A DNA stretch of 64,000 bases from DASSQJ01 sp963772645 (GCA_963772645.1 CAVYYD010000011.1:62001-126000); one strand, 5' to 3'. Positions 43,163 to 54,690 are shown, numbered from the stretch's first letter. Numbers and translations are program-made. Notes: generated from the sequence alone by a model not told the origin.

Positions 43163-44689
43163 ATGGGGCGTGTGGCGCTGGCGGCGACGGGTCCGGTGTC
43201 GCTGGGCGCCGGCCAGGAGGTCGCCCGTGCCGGCGGAAACGCCGTGGACGTCGCGGTGGCCGCCGCCCTCGCGGCGATGGCCAGCGAGCCCGGCATCGTC
43301 TCGCTCGCCGGCGGCGCGTACGTCTCGGTGTGGCCGGACGGGCAGGAGCCGTTCGTCGTCGACGGGAACGTCGAGATGCCCGGTCGTGGCCTGGCGGCCG
43401 AGTCGTTCGGCGGGGCGGTGCGCGAGGTCCGCACCGAGTACGGCGGCGGGGTCACGATGTTCGTCGGCCACGGGTCGGTGGCCACCCCCGGTGCGGTCGC
43501 CGCCTGCCAGCTCGTCGTCGAGGAGCTGGGCTGCGCCCCGTGGCACGACGTCGTGGCGCCTGCGGCCCGGGCCTGCCGGGAGGGCTACGTCGTCGGCGGG
43601 GCTGCCGCGCGCTACCTCGACTACGTCGCGGGGCCGCTGTTCGGCGCGGACCTCGAGGCATTCGAGGTGGTGACCCGCGACGACGGCACGCCGCTGCGGG
43701 CGGGAGACGTCGCGACGAACGGGCGGCTCGCCGACGTGCTCGACCTCGTCGGCCGCGAGGGGTCGTCGGTGCTGTCCGTCGGCGAGGTGGGACGGGCGAT
43801 GGTCGCCGACATGGAGGCCCACGGTGGTCTCGTGACCCGCCGCGACCTCGCCGAGTACGCACCCCTGGTGCGCCCCTCGGTCCGGCGGACCGTGGGCGTG
43901 TGGGACCTAGCGGTGAACCCTCCGCCGTCCGTCGGTGGGCCGATGCTCGCGGTGATGCTCGGTGAGCTGGGCCGCCGCGGCCAGGTCGCCTGGGGGGACG
44001 TCATCGCCATCCAGGAGGCGGTGCTGCGCTACCGGCTCCAGGTGCACGACCTCGCCCCCGACCTCGATGCGGCCGGCCACGAGCTGCTGCTCTCGGTCGA
44101 CCGGCACGGGCTCGCCGGGCTTCCCACGTCGGCCTCGACGGCGCACATCTCGGCCGTCGACGCCGAGGGCACGGCCTGCGCGGTGACGATGTCGGCGGGC
44201 TACGGTGCGGGGGTCACGGTGCCCGGCACCGGGTTGCTGCTCAACAACGCCCTCGGCGAGCCCGAGCTGAACCGGCTCGGGCTGCACCGGCTGGCACCGG
44301 GGACGCGGCTGGCGTCCAACATGGCACCGACCACCGGGCGGACCGCCGACGGCCGGGTGCTCGCCATCGGGTCGCCGGGGGCCGACCGGATCACCACGGC
44401 GCTGATGCAGGTGCTCGGCCAGGGGTGCCTGCATGGCGCGGACCTCCAGGACGCGATCGACGCCCCACGGCTTCACGTGCGGTTCGACCCCGACGGGGCC
44501 GCGGTCGTCGAGCACGAGCCGGATGCCGCGATCCGCACCGCCGTGCGGCGAGCCGGGCTGGCCGCGCACGAGCATGAGGCACTGTCGATGTACTTCGGCG
44601 GGGTCGGGGCCGCCTACCGTCGGCAGGACGGCGCCCTCCAGGCCGCCGGCGACCCGAGGCGCGAGGCGGCGGTCGCCGTCCTCGGTTGA
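43163..44689 (+). CDS. Gamma-glutamyltransferase family protein
   Basis: 508 aa. Ntn-hydrolase of the GGT family, which self-cleaves and transfers or hydrolyses gamma-glutamyl groups. GGNAVDVAVAAALAAMASEPG is shortened to the N-terminal block GGNAVDVAVAAALA; the nucleophile Thr is T326 in SASTAHISAVD, followed by GTACAVTMS. LASNMAPTT is the second conserved block. No signal peptide is seen, so it may act in the cytosol. CAGGAT ends six bases before the ATG without a ribosome site. Substrate unknown. Confidence 0.85.
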   Translation: MGRVALAATGPVSLGAGQEVARAGGNAVDVAVAAALAAMASEPGIVSLAGGAYVSVWPDGQEPFVVDGNVEMPGRGLAAESFGGAVREVRTEYGGGVTMFVGHGSVATPGAVAACQLVVEELGCAPWHDVVAPAARACREGYVVGGAAARYLDYVAGPLFGADLEAFEVVTRDDGTPLRAGDVATNGRLADVLDLVGREGSSVLSVGEVGRAMVADMEAHGGLVTRRDLAEYAPLVRPSVRRTVGVWDLAVNPPPSVGGPMLAVMLGELGRRGQVAWGDVIAIQEAVLRYRLQVHDLAPDLDAAGHELLLSVDRHGLAGLPTSASTAHISAVDAEGTACAVTMSAGYGAGVTVPGTGLLLNNALGEPELNRLGLHRLAPGTRLASNMAPTTGRTADGRVLAIGSPGADRITTALMQVLGQGCLHGADLQDAIDAPRLHVRFDPDGAAVVEHEPDAAIRTAVRRAGLAAHEHEALSMYFGGVGAAYRRQDGALQAAGDPRREAAVAVLG

Positions 44690-44712
44690 CCCAGCCGGCA
44701 GGGGCGGCGGCC

Positions 44713-44727
44713 CCGGCGCAGCGCCGG
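44713..44727. repeat. Short inverted repeat between convergent genes
   Basis: CCGGCGC, one base, GCGCCGG: a weak hairpin after the GGT-family gene. The remaining 44690-44868 gap shows nothing further. Confidence 0.35.
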
Positions 44728-44868
44728 CTCCTGCGTCCGGGGCGGGGGACATCTCAGGTGCCACCCCCTCCCGAGCCCCTCCCGATCGGGTCGGCACACC
44801 TCCCGGGGACGGTGCCCGCGCCGCGCCGCGCCGCCACACCGCGTGCGCCCGCGCCCCGCGGCACCCCC

Positions 44869-46251
44869 TCAGCCCGGTGTCGCGCCGGTGACCATCCAGC
44901 GGTCGGTGCGCACCCGCATCCACATCAGGGTCGCCCGCACCGACATGAAGACGGTGAACGCCACCCACAGCCAGGTGAGCGCATGCGCCTGCCCCTGAAC
45001 CGTGCCGCCCTCGAGCAGCCACCCGCCGGCGGCCCGCACCGCGAGGACGACCGGCAGGTACGCGGCGAGCACGACGACCATCGCCTTGGCCAGCCACCTC
45101 CCGTCGCCGGCCCCGATGAGCACGCCGTCGACGACGAAGACGAAGCCCGCCAGCGGCTGGCCGAGCGCGACGACGACGAGCCCGGCGGCGATCGCCGCCT
45201 GGACCGACGCGTCGTGGGTGAAGACCGCCCCCACCCACGGGTGGACCAGCAGCAGCAGGATCCCGAGGACGATGCCGACGAGCACCCCCCAGCGCAGCAT
45301 CAGGGCCGTCGCGGCCCGGGTGGTCTCGACCTGGGCCGCCCCGAGCGCCTTGCCGGTGATCGCCTGCGCCGCGATGGCGATGGCGTCGAGCGCGAAGGCG
45401 AGGAAGCTCCAGATCGTCGCGGTGACCTGGTACGCCGCGAGCGGCACGTCCCCGAGCCCGGCGGCGACCCAGGTCGTGAGGAGGAGCACGGCGCGCAGCG
45501 CGAGGGTGCGGACGAGGAGGGGGACCCCGCCACGGGCCGCTGTGAGGATGCGCCCCGGGTGCGCCCGCAGGGTGACTGAGTCCCGGCCCGCGTAGCGGAC
45601 GAGGACGACGACGAGCGCCGCCGCCATCCCGGTCTGGGCGATGACGGTGCCCCACGCCGAGCCCGCGATGCCCCAGCCGAGCCCGTGGACGAACCAGATG
45701 TTGAGGGCGATGTTGGCGGAGAAGCCGGCCACCGCCGCGACGAGTGGAGTGCGGGTGTCCTGCAGCCCGCGCAGCACCCCGGTCGTCGCGAGGACGACGA
45801 GCATCGCGGGGATACCGAGGGCCGAGATCCCCAGGTAGGTCGTGGCCTGGTCGAGGGCGGCCGACGACGCACCGAAGACGCCCGCCAGCGGGCGCGCGGC
45901 GAGCGCGACGAGCGCGGTGGTCGCCACGCCGAGGACGACGGCCAGCCAGGTCCCGTCGATGCCGGCCTCGATGGCACCCCGCCGGGACCCGGCACCGAGC
46001 TGGCGGGCGACGACCGCGGTGGTGCCGTAGGCGAGGAAGACGAAGACGTTGGCCGAGGTCAGCAGCACCGCGCTGGCGACGCCGAGCCCGGCGAGCGGCA
46101 CCACCCCGAGCCGGCCGACGACCGCCGAGTCGGCCATGAGGAAGAGCGGCTCGGCCACGAGGGCGAGGAACGCCGGCACCGCCAGGCGCAGCACCTCCCG
46201 GTGCTGGCCGGGGGGCGGTGGTCCTTCGGCGGCGCTCGGTGTCCCGTCCAC
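44869..46251 (-). CDS. MATE-family multidrug/metabolite exporter
   Basis: 460 aa, about twelve helices. LALVAEPLFLMADSAVVGRLG and VLRGLQDTRTPL are DinF/NorM-type MATE signatures; two related halves are visible. The GTG start at 46251 gives the standard N-terminus; GACAGT ends six bases upstream. A MATE gene close to dnaB is common in actinobacteria. Substrate unknown. Confidence 0.92.
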   Translation of the reverse strand: MDGTPSAAEGPPPPGQHREVLRLAVPAFLALVAEPLFLMADSAVVGRLGVVPLAGLGVASAVLLTSANVFVFLAYGTTAVVARQLGAGSRRGAIEAGIDGTWLAVVLGVATTALVALAARPLAGVFGASSAALDQATTYLGISALGIPAMLVVLATTGVLRGLQDTRTPLVAAVAGFSANIALNIWFVHGLGWGIAGSAWGTVIAQTGMAAALVVVLVRYAGRDSVTLRAHPGRILTAARGGVPLLVRTLALRAVLLLTTWVAAGLGDVPLAAYQVTATIWSFLAFALDAIAIAAQAITGKALGAAQVETTRAATALMLRWGVLVGIVLGILLLLVHPWVGAVFTHDASVQAAIAAGLVVVALGQPLAGFVFVVDGVLIGAGDGRWLAKAMVVVLAAYLPVVLAVRAAGGWLLEGGTVQGQAHALTWLWVAFTVFMSVRATLMWMRVRTDRWMVTGATPG

Positions 46252-46316
46252 GGGTGCACTGTCGCAGACCGGCGACGACGGCCGCGCCGTCCTCCCGCCG
46301 GACGCGGGCCGCCGGC

Positions 46317-47034
46317 TCACAGGTGCTTGAGCGCCTCGCGGCGCGAGAGGGCGGAGAGCCGCCCTTCGCGGGCCGAGAGGTAGGACCGGACCCACTCCGG
46401 GTCGGTCCGCGCGTACTGGCGAAGGGCCCACCCGACGGCCTTGCGGACGAAGAGCCGCGCCCGAACGGGCTGTCCTCGAGGTTGGCGTCGAGCACCGACC
46501 CGAGGAACGCGGTGTCGGTGGCCTCGCGGTGGCCGAGCTGCGAGAGCACCGCGGCCCGCCGCAGCCAGAGGTCGTCGGCGTTCGCCCACGCGCCGACCAC
46601 CGGCGCCGCGCCGTCCCGGTGCGCCATCAGCACCCGGCCGACCCGCTCCCCCGCGACGGGGTCGACGAGGTCCCACCACGCCCCGCTCTCCACGAGGTGG
46701 CGGTAGAGCCCGAGCACCTCGACGTCCTGCCACGGCCGCGCCCCCGGTGTCGGGTCAGCGCGATCGCCGCGTACCGCTCCTCCCGGAAGGCGGCCTCGTC
46801 CCACAGCGTGCGGACCGCGGCCTCCCACTGGGCGCGGTCCCGCGGCACGAGCGTGGCGTCGCCGAGGACCGGGCGCAGCACGCGCCTCAGCTCGGGGGAG
46901 GTGATCCCGCGGTACGGCATCGCCGACTTCATGTAGGCCTGCTGGGCGATCGCCCGTTCCGGGTCCCCGGCCCCGGCGAGGGCATGGCGGACCGCCTCGA
47001 CCAGGGGCCCGGCCTGTGGCCGCACGTCGCTCAC
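46317..47034 (-). pseudogene. AlkD-like DNA alkylation repair protein, two frameshifts
   Basis: AlkD proteins are HEAT-repeat glycosylases for alkylated bases. Frame 1 from GTG 47034 gives QQAYMKSAMPYRG and YAAIALTRH. Frame 2 continues PWQDVEVLGLYRHLVES, WWDLVDPVA and SQLGHREATDTAFL. Frame 3 ends LFVRKAVGWALRQYARTDP to the stop at 46317. Losing one base in the C run at 46741-46745 and one near 46460-46462 explains both shifts, since the length is 718 nt instead of 720. The homology is continuous across the breaks, so the gene is probably intact in the organism. Confidence 0.85.
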
Positions 47035-47041
47035 CGCACCC

Positions 47042-48267
47042 TCACGCGAGCCCGAGATGGCGGGCCTCCTCCCACAGCTCGTCGCGGACGTCGGGGTGGG
47101 CGGCGTCGCGGATGATGTGCCGGCACTGCGCCTTCTGGTCGTACCCCCACAGCTCGGCGACGCCGTTCTCGGTGACGACGGCGCTCTGCTGGAAGCTGGT
47201 GACCGGCTCGTCGAGGAGCGGGACGACCGTCGAGACGTCCGCCCGCGGGTGCCACGAGCGCAGCGCGATGAACGACTGCCCGCCGCTGGAGTGCATCGCC
47301 CCGACGATGAAGTCGGTCTGCCCGCCGAACCCGGAGTAGATCCGCGCGTTGATCCGCGAGGCGTTGGCCTGGCCGAACAGGTCGACCTCGAGCGCGGTGT
47401 TCACCGAGGTCATGAACGGCTGCTGGGCGATGAGGGCGGGGTCGTTGGTGTGCTCGGTGCGCATCATCCGCACCCGGTGGTTGCCGTCGAGCCAGTCGTA
47501 GAGCTCCTGGGAGCCGAAGAGGAAGGATGCGGTGAGCGGGTGGTCCGCCTCGAGCGCGCCGACCCGGTCGAGGGCCAGGACGCCGTCGGAGAACATCTCG
47601 GTCCAGATCCGCAGTCCGCGCCGGCCGGTCAGGGCGTTGAGGGTGGCGTCCGGCACCGCGCCGATGCCCATCTGAAGGGTCGCCCCGTCGGAGACCCGGC
47701 TCGCCACCCGCTCGCCGATGGCCCGGCTGTCGTCGTCGGGGGGAGGGGGTCGTGGCTGGCCAGCGGGCTGGACACCTCGACCGCCATGTCCACCGCCTCG
47801 ACCGGGACCTGGGCGTCGCCGTAGGTGTACGGCATCTGGTCGTTGACCACGGCGATGACCCGACCGGAGCGCAGCCTGGCCCCCTCGATCGCCGCCGGCA
47901 TGACGTTGACCTCGACCCCGAGGGAGAGCATCCCGTCCCGCGGCGGGGCGCAGTGGATGACGGTGACGTCCGGTGGGAGCCGCCGCTTGAGCAGGACGGG
48001 CACGAGCGAGAGCCGGCTCGGCACGTAGGAGAGGTTGGAGTGCTTGCGCATCCCGGCGCCGACGAAGCAGGTCTCGGCGACCACGCCCTCGCGGTCGGGG
48101 ATGCCGGGGGGTGCGTTGAGCGCGTGCAGGACGTAGGTGTCCTTGTTCTCGTCCAGGGCCCGGACGGCCTCCCACGGGATCGCCATGTTCCCGGAGACCA
48201 CCACCCGTGGGCGCCCGGGGAGGGAGGCGAAGTGACGACCCAGCTGCTCGACGCTCACGGTCCGCAT
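47042..48267 (-). pseudogene. Acetyl-CoA hydrolase/CoA-transferase family protein, frameshifted
   Basis: Frame 1 from ATG 48267 covers the N-terminal half (SGNMAIPWEAV, YVLHALNAPPG, VIHCAPPRDGM). Frame 2 gives ERVASRVSDGATLQMGIGAVP, MFSDGVLALDR and YSGFGGQTDFIVGAMHSSGG to 47042, with the family's GxGGQxDF loop. One base missing from the G run at 47738-47743 joins them (1226 nt, one short of 409 codons). Likely a 4-hydroxybutyrate or acetate CoA-transferase type enzyme. Confidence 0.87.
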
Positions 48268-48331
48268 GACCTCATCATCCCGCGGCGCCGCGGCCGGCTC
48301 ACCTGAGGTTCGACTGACCTACCGTGGAGGC

Positions 48332-48607
48332 ATGTGCCGCAACCTGCGCCAGCTCCACAACCTCGAGCCGTCGGCGACCGCCGAGGAGGTGCGCGCGGCC
48401 GCGCTCCAGTACGTACGGAAGGTGAGCGGGTCGACCCGGCCCTCCCGCGCGAACGAGGCGGCGTTCGCCCGGGCGGTCGACGAGGTCGCGCAGGCCACCC
48501 ACCGGCTGCTCGACGAGCTCGTGACGAGCGCCCCGCCGAGGGACCGGGAGGTCGAGGCGGCGCGCGCCCGGGTGAGGGCGGCCGAGCGCTACGGTCGCGG
48601 GGCCTGA
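48332..48607 (+). CDS. DUF2277 family protein
   Basis: 91 aa. MCRNLRQLHNLEP and EEVRAAALQYVRKVSG are the DUF2277 signature; length is typical. Function unknown; the family is common in actinobacteria. TACCGT ends six bases before the ATG, while the spacer ggaggc could also serve as a ribosome site, so leaderless initiation is possible. It is divergent from the CoA-transferase gene. Confidence 0.9.
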   Translation: MCRNLRQLHNLEPSATAEEVRAAALQYVRKVSGSTRPSRANEAAFARAVDEVAQATHRLLDELVTSAPPRDREVEAARARVRAAERYGRGA

Positions 48608-48756
48608 GGCCGGGCCCGGCCGGCTCGAGCCGGCGTCCCGGCGGCCCGGTGACCCGCGGGTGTCGCAGGGGTGTCGCGTCGTTGTCGGGCAGGTGTTCTA
48701 CCGGCGTCCCGCCGTCGCCGTCAAGTCCCCGGTCCGGGCTCGGGGCCCCGTCGGCC

Positions 48757-48927
48757 TGTGGACCGCGACTCGCCCGAGACTTTCTCCGGTGCACATCCGG
48801 TGGACCACGTCCGTGCAGGTCAGCGGCTTGCTGGGAATTCACGGTGAGGATCTTCCACAGGGTTCTCCACGGCCGGTGCACAACGACGACCGGCGTTTTC
48901 CCCACCTTGTCCACACGCTGTGCACAG
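48757..48927. promoter_or_regulatory. DnaA-box-like cluster upstream of dnaB
   Basis: In the 493-bp gap, TTGTCCACA at 48907-48915 is a perfect high-GC actinobacterial DnaA box. Five further 7-of-9 matches lie at 48757-48765, 48851-48859, 48863-48871, 48875-48883 and 48919-48927 on both strands. The region also has unusually many gtgcac and tccac words. Binding is not shown. No gene is seen between DUF2277 and dnaB. Confidence 0.45.
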
Positions 48928-49100
48928 CCGAACGGCCGATGTCCCCGGATGCGCTTGGATGCCCGTCGCGCGCGGCCCTACGGTGACTCGGCGGACCCGG
49001 TTGTCGGTGGTCTCTGGTGGTCTTGGCACCGGGACGAGGCGACCGCAGGCCCGCCGCCGAGGCACCGAGCCACGGCGGGAGGTCAGGGGAGAGGAGCACG

Positions 49101-50474
<1,374 letters not shown>

Positions 50475-50544
50475 CCGGCCCCGCGGCGCGTCTTGCGCGT
50501 CACCCCGCCGCGGCGACGGCTCCGGCACGCACGAGGATGGAGCC

Positions 50545-51525
50545 ATGAGCGATCTCGGTGACCGACGGCAACACGACCCGACCGACACCGCAGGAGCGGG
50601 CGACGGCTCCTACGAGGTGGCGCGGTCCCGGGAGATGGTCGAGCGCCCGGCCAGGTGCGCCTCGGGCATCCCGTGGCTCCTGGCCGACGTGCTCCTCGCG
50701 CTCGCGGCGGTCGCCCTCGGGGTGCTCGGCGCCTCGAGCGGCTCCGCCGTCGCGTGGGTGGGGTTCGTCGTCGCGGTCCTTGCCGTGGTCCTCATCACGG
50801 CCAGCCTGTACGTCGTGCGCCCCAACCAGGCCGCCGTGCTGACCCTGTTCGGGGACTACCGGGGGACCGACCGCCACCCGGGGCTGCGGATCGCCAACCC
50901 CCTGTACTCGAGCACCGGGGGGAAGGTGTCGCTGCGCATCCGCAACTTCACGACGACGAAGTCCAAGGTCAACGACGCCAACGGCAACCCCATCCACATC
51001 GGCGCCGTCGTCGTGTGGCGGGTGGTCGACACCGCGCGGGCCAGCTTCGGCGTCGACGACTTCGTCGACTACGTCGAGATCCAGTCCGAGAGTGCCGTCC
51101 GTCAGATGGCCCGGGCCTACCCGTACGAGTCCTTCGAGGATCCCACCGCCACGACCCTCATCGGTGAGCCCGGGGTCGTCAACGACCACCTGCTCGCCGA
51201 GCTCCAGGAGCGGGCCGACGCCGCGGGGGTCGAGGTCATCGAGGCACGGGTCACCGACCTGAGCTACGCCGCTGAGGTCGCCGAGGCGATGCTGCGTCGC
51301 CAGCAGGCGGCGGCGATCGTCGCCGGCCGGGCGAAGATCGTCGAGGGCGCCGTCGGGATGGTCCGGCAGGCGCTCACCGAGCTGGAGCAGGGAACCAACG
51401 AGGCCGACGCGGTGCCGCTCGACGCGCGGATGCGGGCGGCGTTCGCGGCGAACCTCATGACGGTCATCGCGAGCGACTCTCCCACCAGCCCCATCGTCAA
51501 CGTGGGCGCCGACACCCGCAGCTGA
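50545..51525 (+). CDS. SPFH/Band 7 domain membrane protein
   Basis: 326 aa. Two hydrophobic segments (about 45-90) precede an SPFH domain: YVVRPNQAAVLTLFGDYRG, KSKVNDANGNPIHIGAVVVWRV and AYPYESFED. The C-terminal coiled part RRQQAAAIVAGRAKIVEGAV is flotillin/stomatin-like. Such proteins form membrane-scaffold oligomers, sometimes linked to a protease; none is adjacent. GAGGAT ends six bases before the ATG and GGAG overlaps, so either start mode is possible. Confidence 0.88.
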   Translation: MSDLGDRRQHDPTDTAGAGDGSYEVARSREMVERPARCASGIPWLLADVLLALAAVALGVLGASSGSAVAWVGFVVAVLAVVLITASLYVVRPNQAAVLTLFGDYRGTDRHPGLRIANPLYSSTGGKVSLRIRNFTTTKSKVNDANGNPIHIGAVVVWRVVDTARASFGVDDFVDYVEIQSESAVRQMARAYPYESFEDPTATTLIGEPGVVNDHLLAELQERADAAGVEVIEARVTDLSYAAEVAEAMLRRQQAAAIVAGRAKIVEGAVGMVRQALTELEQGTNEADAVPLDARMRAAFAANLMTVIASDSPTSPIVNVGADTRS

Positions 51526-51543
51526 CGCCCCGCACCACCCGCC

Positions 51544-51593
51544 GGGTCGGGTGCTCAGGTGGTGGCCCGCGCGACCACCTGGGCACCCGACCC
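51544..51593. repeat. Dispersed stem-loop repeat, copy 4
   Basis: The best-paired copy: a 20-bp stem (51544-51563 with 51574-51593) with one G-T pair and a 10-nt loop. It starts 19 bp after the SPFH gene's stop. Confidence 0.85.
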
Positions 51594-51686
51594 CAACGGC
51601 TTGCCGGAGCACCCCCGCAGCCGCACACTGGGACGACGCCGCCCGCCGCGACCGGGCCGGGCCGGCGCGGGTGGAAGGGGACGGCG

Positions 51687-52855
51687 ATGGCGGAGGCGGC
51701 ACTGCACCTGCTCGTGGGCACGACCAAGGGGGCGTTCGTCGTCGACGGCGATGCCGACCGGTCGACCTGGACGGTGCGCGGCCCGTACTGCGACGGCTGG
51801 CCGGTCAACCACGTCATCGGCGACCCGGCCACGGGGACGATCTGGGCCGGCGGCGGGGGGACTGGTCCGGCGCCGGCATCTGGCGCTCCGACGACCTCGG
51901 CCACACGTGGACCCTCACGCGGCTGACGACCGGGCAGATGGACGCCTGGGCGGCGACCGACCCCGAGGTCGCGGCCAGCATCGGGTGGACCGACGAGCCG
52001 GCGCCGTTCGGCGACGGCTTCACCCAGGTGTGGTCCCTCGGCCGCTCCGGCGACCGGCTGTACGCGGGCACCAAGCCGGCGACCCTCCTCGTCAGCGACG
52101 ACGACGGCGCCACGTTCTCGGTGGTCAAGGGCCTCACCGACCACCCCTCGGCCGGAGAGTGGGACCCCGGTGCCGCGGGCCTGGTCCTCCACACGATCCT
52201 CGCCCACCCCGAGGACCCGGAGCGGATGTGGGTGGGCATCTCCGCCGCCGGGGTGTTCGTCACCGAGGACGGCGGCGTCACCTGGGAGCGCCGCAACGAC
52301 CTCGCCGACGTCGCCGACGGCGAGGGGAACACCCACCCGGCTGCCGCCAGCGGCGGGCACACCGGCTTCTGCGTCCACCACGTCGTTCGGGCTGCCGGCG
52401 AGGACGACCTGCTCTACCAGCAGAACCACCACGGGGTCTGGCGCTCCGAGGACGGGGGGCGGAGCTGGCGGAACATCACCGAGGGGCTGCCGTCGACGTT
52501 CGGGTTCCCCATCCGGGTGCATCCTCGCGACGGGCGGACCATCTGGACGGTGCCGCTCAACGGCGACTCGGTCGGCCGCTACCCCCCGGATGCCGCCGCT
52601 GCGGTGTGGCGCTCGCGGGACGGCGGGGCGACGTGGGAGGCGCGGCGCGATGGGCTGCCCCAGGAGTCGTGCTTCTTCACCGTGCTGCGCCAGGCGATGG
52701 CCGGCGACCGCCGCGATCCCGCCGGGGTCTACTTCGGCACCAACACCGGGTCGGTCTTCGCCAGCCGCGACGAGGGGGACACCTGGCAGGAGGTCGTCCG
52801 GCACCTGCCGACGATCCTCGCCGTCGAGGTGCTCGAGCCGGCGACGCCGCGCTGA
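51687..52855 (+). pseudogene. Asp-box/BNR beta-propeller (sialidase-like) protein, frameshifted
   Basis: The frame from ATG 51687 (GGAAGGGG upstream) gives LLVGTTKGAFVVDGDADRS and then breaks; the next frame gives six Asp-box repeats, for example WRSDDLGHTWT, VSDDDGATF, VTEDGGVTWE, WRSEDGGRSWR, WRSRDGGATWE and ASRDEGDTWQ, to 52855. One G missing from the run at 51855-51860 joins them. No signal peptide is seen, so it is a cytosolic propeller rather than a classical secreted sialidase. Function unknown. Confidence 0.85.
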
Positions 52856-53035
52856 CCGCGTAACCGAACGGCGGGCACGTGGCCACCCGGCGACGTCGCG
52901 GCGACGGTTCGGGGGGGTCTGGGAGAACCCTGTGAGTCGCGCCCCGATCCATGACAAATGCCACGGTCACCACCGGTCGGACCCGGCATAGCGTCTGCGC
53001 GTCTCACCACCACGAGAGCCGGAGGACAGCCCACC

Positions 53036-54163
53036 ATGCGCAGACTCACACCCACCCTCATGGTGGCCGCCGCAGCGACGCTCGGCCTGGCCGCAGCCCC
53101 CGCAATCGCCAGCCAGGGCGACAGCGCGAACCACCGCAAGGACGCTCGCGTCCACAGCGCCGTCGACCACCTGTACCTCATCATGCTCGAGAACCACTCG
53201 CGGTCGAGCGTCATCGGGGACTCCAACGCCCCCTACCTGAACCAGCTGGCCGACAGCTACGCGACGGCGACGCGCTACTACGGCGTGACCCACCCCTCGA
53301 TGCCGAACTACATCGCGGCCATCGCCGGCGACAACTTCGGCATCCAGGACGACGAGGACGAGAACGTCGTCAACCTCGACCGGCCGAACCTCGCCGACCA
53401 GATGATGCACGCGGGCGTCGCGTGGGGCGCCTACATGGAGGACCTGCCGGCCGACAAGCTCGCCAGCTTCGGTCCCACCCTGGCCGACGGGAGCGTCCAG
53501 AAGCTCTACGCCAAGAAGCACAACCCCTTCGTCCTCTTCGACAACATCACGCACAACCCGGCGCAGATGGCCAAGGTCAAGGACTACTCGCAGCTCGCGG
53601 CCGACCTCGACGGGGGACACGCCCCGCAGTTCGCCTGGATCTCCCCGAACCAGTGCCACGACATGCACGGCGGGGTCTACGCCTCGGTCGAGGGCCACCC
53701 GGAGACGCCGTGCCCGTACGGGTCCGCGAAGGACGACGCGAACGACGCCGCCCTCAAGCAAAAGGCCGACGCCTTCGTCAAGCAGACCGTGTCGACCATC
53801 ATGGACAGCAAGGCGTGGACCACGAAGTCCGCCATCGTCATCGTCACCGACGAGAACGACTACACCGGCAACCACGAGACCGGTGGGTGGGAGTCGGCCG
53901 ACGGCTGCTGCGCCAGCCCCTACGTCGCGGCCCACGACCCCCGGGTCTCGGCCGACTGGCCGGGCGGCACGTACGGCGGCGGCCTGATCCCGGCCATCGT
54001 CGTCACCGGCAGCGGCCCGCACCACGTCGTGGACCCCACGCCGTACAACCACTACTCGCTGCTCACGACGATCGAGGACAACTTCGGCCTGGCCCACCTC
54101 GGCCACGCGGGAGCCACCAGCGAGGGCGTCGTCCCGATGTGGAAGATGTTCGGGCACGACTGA
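53036..54163 (+). CDS. Secreted phosphoesterase (phospholipase C/acid phosphatase family)
   Basis: 375 aa. Signal peptide about 1-26 (ending AIAS). PF04185-type motifs: IMLENHSRSS (nucleophile region), THPSMPNYIA, WISPNQCHDMHGG and VTDENDYTGNHE (metal Asp and His). A Cys pair DGCC sits near the end. Family members hydrolyse phospholipids or phosphate esters outside the cell; the exact substrate is unclear. A hairpin follows the stop. Confidence 0.88.
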   Translation: MRRLTPTLMVAAAATLGLAAAPAIASQGDSANHRKDARVHSAVDHLYLIMLENHSRSSVIGDSNAPYLNQLADSYATATRYYGVTHPSMPNYIAAIAGDNFGIQDDEDENVVNLDRPNLADQMMHAGVAWGAYMEDLPADKLASFGPTLADGSVQKLYAKKHNPFVLFDNITHNPAQMAKVKDYSQLAADLDGGHAPQFAWISPNQCHDMHGGVYASVEGHPETPCPYGSAKDDANDAALKQKADAFVKQTVSTIMDSKAWTTKSAIVIVTDENDYTGNHETGGWESADGCCASPYVAAHDPRVSADWPGGTYGGGLIPAIVVTGSGPHHVVDPTPYNHYSLLTTIEDNFGLAHLGHAGATSEGVVPMWKMFGHD

Positions 54164-54183
54164 GCCGCCGTCGGCGGACCGAC

Positions 54184-54229
54184 CACCGCCTCTTCGGCCG
54201 CACCCTCTCTCCGCGGCCGGGGAGGCGGT
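54184..54229. terminator. Bidirectional terminator hairpin
   Basis: A 16-bp stem (54184-54199 with 54214-54229) with two G-T pairs, between two convergent genes. Confidence 0.65.
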
Positions 54230-54253
54230 TCGGTCTCGCGGCCCCGGCAGGCC

Positions 54254-54598
54254 TCAGAAGTCCATCGAGGACTCGTGGGCGCCGCCGGCGTCACCGCCGC
54301 GGACCCGGGTGAGGTGGACGCGCCGGGTCAGGCGGATCACCGGCCGCACGAGCATGAGGACGGACCCGATGACGAACAGCCATGTCGCGGCGGCCATCGT
54401 GGACTCGGAGAAGAACAGGATGCTGCCGACGAGGAAGAGCAGCCCGGTGAGGACGTCGTTGGCGATCGACGCCGTCTCGTACCTGCGCCGGATGACCAGC
54501 TCGTCGTGGCCGATGGTGATGCTCAGGTCGGTCGAGCTGCCCGTCCCCGAGCCCCCCGATCTGTCCGTGGACGCGTGCTGCGCTCGGCTGCGGGACAC
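54254..54598 (-). CDS. YrhK-domain membrane protein
   Basis: 114 aa. IGHDELVIRRRYETASIAND, with its hydrophobic pair LTGLLFLVGSILFF and ATWLFVIGSVLMLVRP, is a YrhK domain (two helices). Function unknown. GTG start with AGAGGGG nine bases upstream. Confidence 0.8.
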   Translation of the reverse strand: MSRSRAQHASTDRSGGSGTGSSTDLSITIGHDELVIRRRYETASIANDVLTGLLFLVGSILFFSESTMAAATWLFVIGSVLMLVRPVIRLTRRVHLTRVRGGDAGGAHESSMDF

Positions 54599-54690
54599 GA
54601 GCGGTACCCCTCTCGGTTCGTGGTCGGCTGCTTCGGCAGGCTAGCAACCGCAACGGCAGCCTCGGACCGGGGCGAGCGCCGCGCAGCCGG

